From Leptoclinus maculatus (Eukaryota > Chordata > Actinopteri > Perciformes > Stichaeidae): DNA of 64,000 nt. The position numbers and the translations under genes are program-made. Shown one piece after another: positions 37,800 to 51,099 of this stretch. The notes beneath the pieces are model-generated. The model saw only the letters and a program-made list of their open reading frames with translations, searched no databases and was not told the origin of the DNA. Location of the stretch: positions 21,690,661 through 21,754,660 of the forward strand of contig JAVDOI010000010.1 of NCBI GenBank assembly GCA_032191485.1, in the 5' to 3' direction. How positions within the stretch are numbered: position 1 is the first letter of the stretch; the number at the start of each line of letters is the position of its first letter.

Positions 37800-39370
37800 A
37801 TGTGTCCGGCATTATTACAGCCATATAATATACTGTAGCCAGCGTCGGAAATACACGAGGGCAAAACTGCCCCTAAGAAATATAAGTTTGCCCCTGATAT
37901 CACTAGGAGAGGGGCAGAAAATGACCCCATAATTTCCTCTAATAATAATGATAATTTAATGAACTTGTCAAAAACATCGTAGCCTATATGACCCGGTCCA
38001 GTTGCCATAGAATGTTTTACCGAACGTTCTAAAACAATAAGTAAATGGAGCGCTTCTTAATCAGACCTGTGACTGTGAGACTGTGGTCAACTCAGCAGAC
38101 ACTTACATGTTAGTGCACCTATGAGCTGAAACTCACGGCAAACGCATTCAAACGGCACAGATCGGGAGCGAGCGAAGGACTTTGAAAGTTAGCGGAAAGA
38201 TTAACGTGAGACAACATCCGGTTTCTTCAGACGAACATCCGGTTTTCAGAATAAGATGCCAACAAAGTATGAATTATATTCACATTAAGTATAAAACATG
38301 CTACCTGCATCTCGTGAGTTAAAGGGAAAATACACCTACATTGTGTGTAAAGTGTCTTTATTCTTTGATTTGAGGGTTGCTGGAAATTAATAATACCTGA
38401 CTGACAGTCAATTAAGATATTTTACTAAGCAAACACTCTGAACTGAATTTGTACCTTCAAATGGCACATTTTTGAAATTTTTAAGGTGCTATAAAAATGT
38501 GTTTCTCAAAGATTCCACACAATGACTGATGCATATATGTTCAGGACAGAAACATATATACATAAACATACATGTTTAGGGCCACTTGGGGACGATGGCA
38601 CGGCACAATATTGATATATTATTAATGTATAGAGTTGTTGGAAGGAAAGGAAGCACTGAAGCACCTTTCCTTAGCATTCGACCACTTCTTATCATGGCTA
38701 TTTCTTACTTATATTTAATTAAGTGTCGTTTCTGAAACAAAAAAGTCTATTTGACCGCAGCCTTAGTGTGTGTGTGTGTGGCTGCTTTTTGTTTGGTGAT
38801 AGCTTTATGTGGGGTTTTCACTACTCTTTAACAATACATAGTCATCTGACCCGTTGTTCATAAACAAATATAGTTTAGTGCAGCTTTAATACAACACAAA
38901 TATTGCTATCAGGGTTAAAAACAAACAACAGACTGTTGTTTGTAGAAAACTTGCTCACAGAGGTTTCTAATGTCACAAGCTGACCCAACCACCCAACCTC
39001 CATACGAAGACATGCAGCACTATAATAACAATATAATGTGTCATTTGTATTTAATGCTATTGTGTATTTTTGAAAACCAAAATGATGAACGCAGTGAAGA
39101 CGAAGCAGCACAATACAATTTACACAACGCACAAGATAACTTGAGGGTGGGGAGCGATGACAAAGAAAACAATGCCCACGTTAATTGCTTTAAGAACAGC
39201 CATAGCAATAACTTAATTTTCCCATTACATTTTAATATCCCTGCCAAGCATGTCATGATAATAAAATCCACTTAAGCCCCAACGCAATTTCATACTAGGT
39301 GAGAACATTTTAGTTTCCAATTACAAGAACATCGTAGATAAGCAGGAATTATAATGAAATTGTTTTCCAA
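37800..39370. other. unassigned noncoding stretch
   Basis: Contains a duplicated 'acatccggtttt/acatccggtttc' phrase at 38214-38239 that may belong to an old repeat. No gene or element could be assigned. Confidence 0.3.
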
Positions 39371-39372
39371 AT

Positions 39373-39390
39373 GGGGGTGGGGGGGGGGGG
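39373..39390. repeat. G-run
   Basis: Five Gs, a T, then a further run of twelve Gs. Confidence 0.9.
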
Positions 39391-40229
39391 CTAAATGATA
39401 TAGAAAACACAATTCAGTGGTTGTTGCCGTTATCATAGCAACAGTGCTTCTCCACCCACCATATTGTGAGTGCAGCCCCAGTCACAGCAGTCTGGCTGTG
39501 ACGACGAGGACGCGGAATGACAAATCTCTTCTGGGCGACATCTCTCCGACAGAACCGAATAAAATGTTTGACTAAAGTGTCAAATATTTGAACTCCTCCA
39601 ACCGCCTGATGTGCTCTTGATCTCTCTCACCAGACGCTCTCCAGAGTGTACACGACACCCTGGTAGAAAGATAATGGAAGAAGAGAGAATCTTTTCTTTT
39701 ACCATCTATCTCGCTGTTATGTGGAAGCAGCTATGAACTCATTGAATTACACAGCAAGCCAATGCAATTCACTTTCAGGGGTTTTCGCAAAGCGTTCTTA
39801 AATATAACAAAATAATACAAAAACACAAGACAGATCCCACCCTCTAAATTTCATCAAATCATTGGTAGGGATCTCCCAAAATCTGATACTTGGGTGTCAA
39901 AATTTAGAAAAGGTGACAATACTTGTTTTTCTACAGTACTGCAGGGACCAGGGATCAAAGCTCTAGATGTCAATGCTGCCGAGTGAACAACAATCCGTGT
40001 TGAAATCAGCAGGACGGCTAGTTAAAGTTAGCGGCACGGTCCTGTTTGTCTACATAACGGAGCTAACGGCTGACGTACGGAGGTCATTAACATGATGTGT
40101 TCAAATGTAATCTTGTAAAATGAAGTTTCTGAGGCGGATCACTGGTGCTCCTGGTATTGTGACGTGACTAACTGGCGGTTTACAGTATGTCCATCTCAGG
40201 TAGATGGACTGATTGTGAAGAGGAGTCAG

Positions 40230-40254
40230 TTGTTGTTGTTGTTGTTGTTGTTGT
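40230..40254. repeat. TTG trinucleotide microsatellite
   Basis: About eight TTG units. On the minus strand this reads as CAA and makes a run of Gln in a 64-codon frame. There is no evidence that it is translated. Confidence 0.95.
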
Positions 40255-40259
40255 TTACA

Positions 40260-42220
40260 CAAACCAGCTGCATTCACCTCATCCATTCTCAGCATCCGCT
40301 GCTAGGAGAGAGATGACTCTCAGTTAGTTCTCCTTGGATTTTTTACGAGACAAACATCTGGTTTCGCTGCCGTATTCAAAGCCACTTCTAAATCGCCCTG
40401 TGTCATTTGTTCACCGGAGCTTTGTCTTGTGTTGTCTTTGTTCCAGAGTTATTGATGGGCTGACCTCCTCTTGTGAGCATTTATAGCCACAACCTTTTGA
40501 GAACACTCACTATTAGAGGCTGACTCGCACTGAATTGGTTGTGGCAGACACAGATTTTTGATATTAAAGAATCTCATTATGATTGAATCAGCCCATCTGC
40601 ATTTTTCAACATTTAGGAGATAAGATGTGTCTGTGTTAATGGGGCAGAGACATAAAATAAGTGTTCACCTAAAATGACCATCAGACTCATGACACATGGA
40701 CCATTTTCTTCTTCGTGAATCAGAATCATTCTTAATTGAATTCTTAAAGCTTGTGTCGCGCTGTTTGCAATTAGCAAACTGTCAGTTTCACAGTTTTGCA
40801 TTAGTGAATCAATGCTTTAAATATTGTTTTCTAAAGTCTTTTTTTAATGAAAGTGGTTTTAATATGAGACGCATTTTCAACATGTTTTACATTTTCTAAA
40901 GTTTGAACAAATTCAGGTCTATAGGAATATTGATGAATCCGGGATTTGTGCGTAGAAACGTTGGTACAAACCGCGTTGTTCACTGTTCACTGTTTGTAAA
41001 AGAAGCTCAGCGTCATTGGGTTGCACTTCGGACAGTTGAAGTAATGTATGTTACTGTGATTGGCCTTAATCGCCTTTTGATCTTATGTGCTCAATATATT
41101 GATTAACCAATCACTAAAGAAAACAAATGGCACACTAATTGATTGATCAACTACACCCAGCACTCCGTACTAGTGTTACTAATACGATGAATCCATCAAC
41201 TTCCATCAGTTATTTATGATGCCTTAACAGTCCCACCTAACCACATACATCACTACTCCATTTTTAATTAGCACTGAATGGCTTGTGTCACAATGACGGA
41301 GAAGGGGTTGGGATTATTAATGGGGTGGTGGTAGCGGTAGCCATGGAGCTGTCCACCCCTCCCACCCCCCCAATGCAACTCACCATTCAGCGTCCACCGT
41401 GCTGCAGCAGCTCTCACTTCCTCACTTCTGTCAGCTGTCATGCACTTCATGATTGTCAAAAGATGAGGAACAAGTGAGTTTACAGGGCAACAGCAGCATT
41501 GTATTTAGTTACAATAAAAAAGTGGGGCTAATGCAATTGCTACATCTGTGGGAGTATTATTTGAACATGCACTTTCTTTCCACAGCTGTCAAGTTACTGT
41601 CTTGTATTTACATTTGTTTTGCCACCCCACTCTACTTGACAGTTGACGATATCCGCCAGAATTCGTGACCCTGTGACCAAACCGAACCACTGAATATGTA
41701 TTCAAAATCAAACTTGTCAAAATGTCACAGAGTCCTTTTGTGACTGGCTGAAAAGTATTCATGTAATATTTACGAGGTGAAATTACGATCGAGGGAGAGC
41801 TTTACAAAAGTGTCGACGGCTCAGCCGCATGTTGCGTAAGCCTGTAACGTGAACGCATCGGAGCACAACTTGATAGCTCAATTATGGAGCCGAGCTCACT
41901 TCCAGCAGCGTCACGGAAGCGTGGAAATGCACGAGGAGGAGAAAAGGAAGCCACACCTTTTCCACCTATTTTGTTTGCTGTAGAAGAAAAAAAACTAGCA
42001 AGTAATCAAAATAAGTTTGGAGCTCCCTTTTTGTGTCATCACTGCTGCATGAGCTCAAATCCAAAGGGATTCTTTAAAACAACTGTTTTTTCCTCTACTC
42101 TCCAACCCTGTGATTTTACAAGAACATGAGAATGCTAATCACATTACCTTGTGTGGGTGTGTATGTGAGAATGCGTACGGGTTTGTGCGTGTTCTCTTCC
42201 TTTGGTTGAATGATGGATAC
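40260..42220. other. unassigned noncoding stretch
   Basis: Repeat-free apart from small features. Frames up to 81 codons show no known motif. Confidence 0.3.
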
Positions 42221-42225
42221 GCCTG

Positions 42226-42228
<3 letters not shown>

Positions 42229-42258
<30 letters not shown>
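42229..42258. repeat. TG microsatellite
   Basis: About 15 TG units. Confidence 0.95.
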
Positions 42259-42259
<1 letters not shown>

Positions 42260-42591
42260 CAAAAGTCAGTGTGCTTAAATACAATATTCAAACACTCCCA
42301 TTACATCAGGGAAATATTAAAAGCTCCTCCGTAGGCGCTGCTCCCTGCTTCACCAACTGTTCTGGCTTACATAGACCGAGAACTGGGCTTAATCATCAGA
42401 CGGGGAGAGATTCCCTTCAGAGCTGCCAGGTGAACTCAAACCCCAGCGTTGTATTTCGCGTCCCGGCCCCTCAAGCGAGGATTGATATTTAATGCATAGG
42501 TGCGCCGGCTGCGAGTGATGGACGGGGAAGGAGAGCTGAAGTTGACGTTTCGGCTGGCGAAAATGCAAAGCCGTCAAAACGGAGACACGTC

Positions 42592-42594
<3 letters not shown>

Positions 42595-42642
<48 letters not shown>

Positions 42643-42657
42643 GAGAGAGAGAGAGAG
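42595..42657. repeat. GA microsatellite, about 31 units
   Basis: An almost pure GA array with one GGGA interruption near 42631. Its homopurine mirror symmetry can form triplex DNA. The complementary strand gives a spurious Ser-Leu repeat. Confidence 0.97.
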
Positions 42658-43059
42658 GTGAGGTGGGAGAGGATAAAGACGTGGTGCATTTATTTAGGAG
42701 GAAAAAAGGAGATTGATGCAGTGCCAAAGAGCAATCGCAAAAATGGTATGTGCTATAAGTCTTATTATGTATCATGCTCTGAATTTGTTATAGTAGAATG
42801 AGGGTTGTCAGATGACTCATATAATAATAAAATGTTTCTAAAATCCAGCCCAAGTTAAAGCTAAAACTACTTCATAACGGATCAATTCAACAACAGTTTC
42901 CTGCATTTTTCTGGTGAATCGTGACCTAAAGGCCGGATCATACCACAAAGTTCTGTGTGCTTAAAAAACAAGTGCCAGACAGATTGGTGACGTAGGTACC
43001 ACGACAACAATCTCACTCAAAAAACAGTGCTTGGTCAGTGGCCTGCGCTTTAGGTGCCC

Positions 43060-43450
43060 TGCTAGCGCCGGTTTAGGACGTGTCAGGTAACGGGCGTGTC
43101 ATTACACAAATAGTATCTTTTCAAAATAAACGTCCATGTTCACAGGAAACGTCCAGTTTCTGCTGGTTATATGCATACAGTGTCTTTTCAAAATAAACTT
43201 CCAACGTAGGTTTCCTTGGTTAGGTTTAAACAACACAAGTTGTTGGTCCGGTTTAGGAAAAAAATCATGGATTGGGTCAACATAAGTACATTTGTTTCAT
43301 AAAACGAGTACACTTGTTATGTAATATGTATGCAGAGATAGTTAAGTACATAAGTTGAGTAACATAAGTAAGGTAAATTAAGCTGGACATTAACAGGAGT
43401 CTCGTGGGTGAAAGTCCTTGTGAACATTTGATGACCCGTTAAACCCGGCC
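43060..43450 (+). repeat. dispersed family B, longest copy
   Basis: Contains an internal duplication (about 43105-43140 and 43170-43203, both 'tcttttcaaaataaac(g/t)tcca'). It then has 'ccttggttaggtttaaacaa', 'atcatggattgggtcaacat', 'aaaacgagtacacttgttat' and, at the end, 'gtctcgtgggtgaaagtcct'. Reverse-oriented counterparts of the later modules occur at 22.27-22.52 kb. It is noncoding, and I recognise it as a percomorph interspersed repeat without a class. Confidence 0.55.
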
Positions 43451-43459
43451 CTCTTCCGT

Positions 43460-45800
43460 ATTATGTAATGTAATACAATAATAGGCAATACCATACCTTT
43501 CTCTGTTTTGGACTCTGGATCTGTATCAAAAATCTGCATCATTAAGATTAACTATGAATTGGCCAATGGCACAAATCCACAGGTCCTAGTTCACCAAAGT
43601 TGATACTCACAGCGAGAGAATTGTGTGGATAAAGTTAACCCCACAGTCAGATCCCAGTAATCCTGCAGGAATGAATTCATGAGGCACAATGGACCTAATT
43701 GATAAGTCCATTCGTTCAACTTCACTGCAGTAAAATGAAGAGACAAAAGACTCAGTACTGTACTACGATTCAGAGTATCTCAGAGTGTAACCTACAGCTA
43801 TCTGTTGCCTTCACTGGTATGTTTGGCTGTAAAGTGATACGCTTTGGATGCTGTACTTGTCTGACATTTGTCAGTACAAAGGGTTGCATGTTTTTGTTTT
43901 CTCTCTGCTGTTGCATTGTGGGGCAGGTGATTCTGACAGCTCATAGCCTGCAGTAAGTGCTGTCAGAGAGACTCGATGTGAGTAAACGAGTAAACGGCCT
44001 TTAAAGAGATGTTTAGTGAAACTAAGAATATTTAAATCCTCAAAGATAGCAGCATGAAACGTCCCCAGTTGATTACTAACATTAAAACAATTGTTTTTTG
44101 TGTTTTTAAGTTTTCTGAAATATAATGTTTAAATATGCAAATGAGGTATTATCTAACACTAACTTTTTGGTGGATTTGTATTTTGGAAGTTTTCTGAAGG
44201 AAGAGAAATAGCCCAAAATCTCCAAACGAACCAGTGCATGAAACATCAGTTTTTGCAGATGGTGTCTTGCCTTAAAGCCTTACTTACATGTATTTTATTA
44301 TTACTTAGTACAGCTTTACAACAGTTGAGAACTTCACGCACAAACTGATAACACAACCACTCTGTTGACCAAAGTCCCGTGTTCAGCTCATTCAGATGAT
44401 GTAAGTGGTGGATGAATATTTAGCAGCAATAACGCGACCATAAATCTCATCCATGTGTCAAGGCCTTTACACAGGAGGATGCACTCAGCGGGTTATTCAT
44501 AACCATAGACATAATGTTGAGGAACCTGTAATGTATACATCTTTTTTAACAAGCACGGGAGCCATGTGAAACATCTACAGTGTTTCCTTAATGACGACAC
44601 CAGCCGTATCTCATGTCCGACAGGCCGGTGGTGATTTGTATTTTTTTGGGTACACGCCACGATATCTGCCGATGTCGCCGCAAAGCTGCGTCATGTCGTA
44701 TCTCACCCGAGCGTTGCCGTCGCCAGGCTCATAATGTGACGTCTCCCATCATGCAGCGGGAGTCTCAAAGCCTCATTGTGTGGCATGCTACATGGTACTA
44801 TGCCTCAGGGGCAGAAGTATGCTGAGACATTGTGCTATCTAGTCTTTGGAAGCCGTCTTTTCTTTCTTTCTTTTCGCCTTTTGTTAACAATATTACATTC
44901 TGAGCACTTTTTTTCACTGGAAATCTGAAATATTCAATTCACCTGTTAAAGACCATGACTTTAGGTGGGTTGCAGCCTTTGCTTTCATCCAATTCCTTTA
45001 ATTGAATCCTGTAGCCCTCATTCATAGGGTCATTTTTACTTATTTTCATCTCATACACTGAATTCTTAGATGGACCTGTAATGCATCTCACAGTTTACCC
45101 GACAATGAACGAGGCATTTCGTTCAATTTTGCCCACATTAGGGTAAACTGCGGGTTTGCAGAAGTCATCCGATGAAAGCTCTCGGAGAGGAAAAGCGTCC
45201 ACTGGATGAAGACATAAAGACACCTCGTTGTGCTGCTGTTTTTTGAAAGCTGGCATTTGAAGCAACAGCCCCGTTGTTCATCAATCTTAGGCGAGTAACG
45301 GTGACAATGCTCCGACAAGCGCCATAAAACAGTGGTGACGAATACTGGCCCATCCCACCAAACCTGACAAAGACAGAGAAGTTGCCAAAAGAAGTAGCAT
45401 GGATGAAATGTTTCAACGAGTATCATTTATTCTTGGTGAGAAAAGACAAAACATGCAAAGGTAAATCTAGGGCACATACTGACCCATGGTGACGAAGAGC
45501 TACTCCTGATGCACATTTTGAGGAAGTTGTTTGAGAAAAACCACACTTTCAAAAAGAAAATGGACTTCTTAAATTGATAGCATTTTGACTGGGCCAACAG
45601 TGGGATGTATGAAATGGGCCTCATGTGCTGCCAGACTCCAGCAATGCAAAAATCAATTTGACTGTGACCACATGGATGAGGAGTAGCTGAGAGACCGGCA
45701 ATCTGAGCAGCTCCACTATGACTGTATTAGTAAGTTACAGTTCTTGTTCTGCTTTTAGGTTATACTGCAGTTGATTGGATGACCTGACAACTTTAGTAAA
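43460..45800. other. unassigned noncoding stretch
   Basis: Includes a CpG-retaining part at 44590-44770 and mirror open frames at 45088-45426. No family was recognised. Confidence 0.3.
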
Positions 45801-45807
45801 AGAACCT

Positions 45808-45980
45808 GTTAGAGCAGGCTGTCGATTCCCAGCTCCTCCAGTCCATGTGTCCTTGGGCAAGACAATTAACCCCAAAGATTGCTCCCCGAGGCTGAGCGTT
45901 AGTTAGTGTTGATGGGCAGGTGGCACCTTGCACGGTGGCCCTCTGTGTATGAATGGGTGAATGACATGTAGTGTTAAAGC
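45808..45980 (+). mobile_element. SINE-like interspersed repeat
   Basis: Starts with 'agagcaggctgtcgattccc', close to a pol III box B (GGTTCGANTCC) with mutations, then 'gtccatgtgtccttgggcaa', 'gacaattaaccccaaagatt' and 'tgaatgggtgaatgacatg'. This order is a familiar dispersed unit of fish genomes. The tRNA-derived nature is inferred from the box B-like start; no clear box A or poly-A tail was found. Confidence 0.55.
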
Positions 45981-46128
45981 TCGGCAAATGTGTCGTCTCC
46001 TTCTTGTTTTTTTGTAACAAGAAGGTGGAGCGAAATACAACCGAACGCTGAATAAGATATTTTTGGGCGAAACAAAAATATTACAATTCACTTATTGAGT
46101 GAAAACAAAGATGAAAAAATTGACAACT

Positions 46129-46283
46129 AGAGACCTGTCAATCACTGTGTAGCCCCGCCCTAAAGCATACCCTGCTTCATGGTCTGTTTGACTCTAAATG
46201 AACCGTCATTTACTAAATGAACATCATGCTGTATTGAAGAAGAAACTCGTGTGCCATAAAGAACCATTTTCTCAAATAGACTG
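46129..46283 (+). mobile_element. dispersed family A, copy 3, internally deleted
   Basis: Matches copy 1 from 'agagacctgtcaatca' through 'acatcatgctgtattgaaga'. It then jumps after about 90 missing bases to 'cattttctcaaatagac', corresponding to copy 1 near 30870. It is more divergent than copies 1 and 2 and has the same orientation as copy 1. Confidence 0.7.
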
Positions 46284-46289
46284 TATAAG

Positions 46290-47630
46290 CTACATGAATT
46301 GCTTTAAATGAATCATTATTAAATAGCTTTCAACACATGTTCTTATATGCAGTTTATTAATCTTATATATGCAACTATACAACCCTTCTTTCTCTATGAT
46401 GTAGAAATTGTGCAAAAACTGTCTCAAATCAACATCCTTTGTACATCAACAACCCAGCGTAGCACCAGCAGACGTTTCCAGGGAACTGTTTTGGATTTCT
46501 ATGTTTGGATGCGGAGTTACTTCATTAAGGCTACAAGAGCTGTGTGATTGGTGACGCCTGTGTTTTCAATTCTAGCGGAGAAAGGCTCCGTTATCTCCTC
46601 CGTTTCTGTCCCAGGCATCTAGCAGAGCCAATTACGCTGCAAATCTTCTGCGCAGCGCGACCGCCACTCTATCACAGGACGTAAACACGCCGAATGCACA
46701 CAGTCGTTTTCCTACTCTGCAAATAGTCAGTCCAATTATGTAAATGCACAGGTAGCACACCTACTGTATCTCACAAGGTGAATGTAGCAATGCAAACAAA
46801 CACAGAGCAGCCTGATCACATACATGTGTCTGGTGTTGCTATAAATCAAAGCCTACATGACCACGTCCTTCAAGCGAGCTTATATAGTACTAAATGTAGA
46901 AACGTTGTAAAAATCGTATCAAAACTGAGCTACTATTGAAATGAGTCGCGGTGTACCAGGTCGTTTAAAAATACACGCTGCACGTATTGATTTTGATTTA
47001 TCTGTGACATTTCTGGCTACACGCTGTACCGCTTGTGCACTCCGCTTCTCAAAGATTACGTGTCAATCAAATCTCTAAATCCAATGCGATCCCTTTATTT
47101 TTTGTGATTTTCTGTTGATTTGTTTCTTCTCCGTGCAACTATTCTATTTGAGTCCTCACTCTGCTGCCTCACGTATTGAACCTTGTGTGTAGTGGAGTGT
47201 TAACGGAGTGTTTAAAACCTTTCCTGAGCTGGAGGTTGAGTCGGTTTTGTGTTTTATCAATAAGCAATAGAGAGGGAGACACTCGGGCAGGTAAAAGTGC
47301 TGAACACATGCCGGACCAAACAAGTTCTCTGCGTGACACTGACGACGGCCTAATGTCAATTCTCATGGCAAATGCATAAGGTCCAGATTTGTGTGTCGAC
47401 GGCAGCCATTGCGGAAGCCCCTCGTCTCCTCTGCACTCCCAGCACTGCTGCTTAACTCCTTGACAAACGGCATCATTCATCATTCGTCCAATATTGAGTT
47501 CTGCCATGGAGCAACCTACGATTGACCCCGGAGAGATGACATTACAGCTCAATATGAAGAAACGAGTAACGGCCCGACGCGGCGCATGCATCTGAGCAGC
47601 GACATACATTTCCCATCAATCAAACTTCAG
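46290..47630. other. unassigned noncoding stretch
   Basis: No gene recognised. The 47400-47560 part is repeat-free and CpG-retaining and could be regulatory. A 146-codon minus frame there (47169-47609) has no recognisable motif. Confidence 0.3.
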
Positions 47631-47639
47631 TGTCCTGTT

Positions 47640-47664
47640 TGTGTGTGTGTGTGTGTGTGTGTGC
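47640..47664. repeat. GT microsatellite
   Basis: About 11 GT units followed by 'gcg'. Confidence 0.95.
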
Positions 47665-47669
47665 GTTTG

Positions 47670-49250
47670 TGTCCTCAGAGTCCCATTGTTCAGCCCATTG
47701 GTCACGTTGCTTTAAATCACCTCATCAACTTTAACACACCCTCTGTGAGTTGATTCGCCCATCGGCCCGGTCAAGGAGACGCGCGCACGCACATTTGATT
47801 TGCTCATTACTTCGGTCAAGGAGATGCACAAGTACCCTCCGCCGCATGCACGCATGAATCTCACCTGATCGCTTACACAAACCTCGCTCTGCTGGCAGCG
47901 CCCTTCAGAGGACGCACGCGTCTTCCCGTTTTCAACAAGCTCCCCTACGTTGGAGCGTTTGATCGATAGGTAATCCCTGATGGAGACGGCCCCAAAAGGT
48001 CACTGGATCCCCGCCAGACGCCAAGGGGAGGACAGGTAATGATAAACATCCGTCTTTGAGTTCAGGGGGGAAAACAAGGGGACAGAAAAACCGCCGGGGC
48101 TCTATGATGTGTTGTGATGTGCGGTGTGTTTTATAAGCTGCTGCTATCCGATCCTTATTACCTTCTCAGACGGCAAGTCCAGCTGTGCTCTGAGTGTTTT
48201 CTTTCCGTTCACAGTGTTTCTCAGCGTAGGGTTGAAATAGCACCTTGGTGTCATGGCCAATAAAAGCTAAATGACAAATAAAGCAGCTAACCTTCTAGAC
48301 AAAATCAAGCTTTTTCCTTTCATGTATATAAAGGCATTGTACAATCGGCATTCAGTCCAGAGCCAAATGATCGTAACAGTCACCGGTATTATCGGCAGTG
48401 ATGGAAACGTGACACCTGGGCAGAGGAGCTGATGCCCACCAGCTCTTTCTGTCATCTCGGCCTCAAATTCTGTCAGATTAGGTAAAAAAAGGTGTTGTGC
48501 CGTCTTACTTTTTAATGTTGTTGAGCAATCCAGCAGATTTTTGTTTTCTCCAATTTGTTGATGTAGTGGCAAACAATGGGATCAGGTTGAACATGCTCCA
48601 TTTACTAGTTTTGATACTGTACTTCTGTTGTTTTTGACCATTTGAGGGCAAGCAACCAGATCTGGTCCAGAACTTAGGACCCTCATGCTGTTTACTTACT
48701 AAAGCAAATTTCATGGTAAACAATCAGGATCGGGTCAAACCTTTCTGAACCTCTTCCTCATTAGTGCTGTAAAGCAATAAAGCAGATTCCGTTTACAGTT
48801 TAGTGGCAAACCATATAAAACCCTGCAATGTAGCAGTGAGATTAATGAAGTTAGAATCAATTAGTCTTAAAAGACGACGTTTGTTTTCCATATTTAGTTA
48901 ACTCAAAACACATTATTCTCACATTGACACTTATGATTGATATAAATATGGGTAATCACAACTGGATTGACAAAGGGAAAGAAAATCTCAATTTTAGCTT
49001 GAAGTGGCCCCTTTCCACAGATTGATTTCTGTTAATGTAGATTAAATTTGTTTGAAGAAATGATCAATTTGAATCTACTGTTGAGTCGAAGATACGACTT
49101 CGCTGCAATTACTAGATGTTGGTGTTTAACAAGTTAGTATTATAACAGATTATTGTTCTGACTTTTTTCATTTATGTTTGGAATGAGTGCAGACCTTAGA
49201 GTAAAGAAATGCCGCATCACAACTGAATGACTCAGGGTTTCACCGAGTCA
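47670..49250. other. unassigned noncoding stretch
   Basis: The 47700-48010 part is CpG-richer with repeated 'cggtcaaggaga(c/t)gc' phrases (47767 and 47813 regions), a small local duplication. The rest is AT-rich and featureless. Confidence 0.3.
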
Positions 49251-49254
49251 CAGC

Positions 49255-49480
49255 TGACAACGGCTCCTACTTTCCAATTACATGCGGGAAACTCTATAAT
49301 ACAGAGCAGAGATCACGGGATGGTCACACTCCGCTTCACTGTACTATGAAACCGGCCAGTGGTGGGGGAATTTAATCTATAAGGAGCATTTCAATTTTCC
49401 CACCATTAGTTTTCCGGAGATTTTAATTAAGCATAAGCCATTAATCTCCATTTTTGCCCATTCCTCTGCTGTCCCTCTTT
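49255..49480. promoter_or_regulatory. candidate enhancer-like block
   Basis: Repeat-free sequence with clustered ATTA/TAAT cores: 'caccattagttttccgg', 'gattttaattaagcataagc' and 'cattaatctcca'. This is the kind of cluster seen in vertebrate developmental enhancers. Conservation cannot be judged from one sequence. Confidence 0.3.
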
Positions 49481-51062
49481 ACACTCAGTAAAACACACTC
49501 GCAGCTCAGTCGGTGTGCTGCATGAAAACCAGCATGCAGAGGATATGCAAACAAAATCCTTCGCCGCATTAGTTTCAGTGCACACATCTGATTTAGTGTC
49601 GATATTATGGGCGGTGTGGTTTCACTGCAGTACATATACTACACCATTGTGATCTGAAAATGCCTGCACAACAGGGTTTCCATTATCTTTCACTCTTTGA
49701 TAAGACAAAGAAAGATGGTTAATAATGATGCAAAAGCTGGACTTATGAATTATTTTGTTTGCATATCTGGCCGTTTCAAATTCTCTGACATTTGTAAAAG
49801 CTATAACGAAGACGTTCTACTGAGACACCCTACGGTGGACGTCCTCTACAGTATGTGGTGTAACTGTATATGTTTGGGCTCAGGAATAGTATTGTTTTTT
49901 CATCATCACTGTTTATTCAATAATTTAGCTTTTTGTGGCTTTTAATAAACCCCATTTCCCATAAGCCCAAGACATTCATGGGTTACACATCACAGCCAAA
50001 TATTAAATATGAATATTTCCTATTAGGGAGATGATTTTGGTTTCCATGCTTCTGAAATAGATCTAATGTCTCAGACGCCCGTTTAGCTCGAAGTAGGAGA
50101 ATCCATAAAGATTTCACTGACGTCCTTAACCTATTCCACCATGTTAGCCTTCCATCTGCTCCGTCAGGAGCCTCAGATCACGTCTTCATTACTGAATGAG
50201 AACAACACGTACTCAACACTTACATATATGAAATATGAACAAGTTCAGCTGTGAGTAGCATTTTATAACCCCATATATTCCTGAGACACAAACATCTGAA
50301 TATGAATAAATAAATGTGCTCTAAGCAGGAAGGGAAGATGAACCCGTCTTATAGCTCATAAACTTGGCAGCCTGTGAGAAACATCTAACCCACATTAAGT
50401 GCTGTCAAACTGATGCGCCACAGATTAAGATTTCTTTGAGTCCTCTTAAATAAATGTGCATCAGACTTGTGTTGAGTTTGTATTGTGTGCGTTGTACGGC
50501 CTCATTCCTCCTCGTAACAATAGCAGGACGCCGTCTCGTGAATAATGCGCATCCCGTCTCTCCGACCGAGCCTTCGCAATACTGACGTTTTTTCCAATTA
50601 TCTCACAAACTGTAATTCTCCGGTGCTGCAGTTCGGGCTGGAAGTTATTAAAAAAAAAAACCATGAGGGGGGGGGGACGGGACGGGACGGTTTGATTCAG
50701 AGGCTTTATTTTCTCATTCTGGGCCAGTAACAGAGTTTAATATGATATTGCTCTCAATCTCGGGAGCAAATCTTCTCTCTCATAAAAAATCAATACCATG
50801 CTTTCTCTTCTTCTTCTTTTTTCCGCCACGCTTTTAATTCTCTTTCTCTGTCGCAACCTCTTGCTGCTCCTCTACATCCTGTTGTCCTCTTTCCGACTGT
50901 GAAGACGGGGAGTAATGTCCATGGCACTTCCTCTCTCTCTCTGCGGTGTAATCACACCAGCTGACCCCTTCCCTCCTATCTCCTCCCTGAGTAATGGGGT
51001 CCAGCCTGAGCTCTCTGGTGACCTGTGGGGCCCCTCGGCCCTCCCTTTCCCTTCCGCCTCGC

Positions 51063-51099
51063 GCTCTCTCTCTCTCTCTCTCTCTCTCGCTCTCTCTCG
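51063..51099. repeat. CT microsatellite
   Basis: A CT array with one CG interruption (ctctcgctctct). Confidence 0.95.

Noticed and set aside
37358..38008. 216-codon minus-strand frame
   Set aside because: Low-complexity Pro/Leu/Ser stretch over a purine tract, no recognisable domain, and no splice or Kozak context. Most likely compositional.
40189..40209. Hairpin gtccatct/agatggac
   Set aside because: Eight-base arms only, so no evidence beyond chance.
40101..40295. Poly-glutamine frame
   Set aside because: Produced by the TTG array on the opposite strand, with no gene context.
42389..42775. Ser-Leu repeat frames on the minus strand
   Set aside because: Translation of the GA/TC microsatellite.
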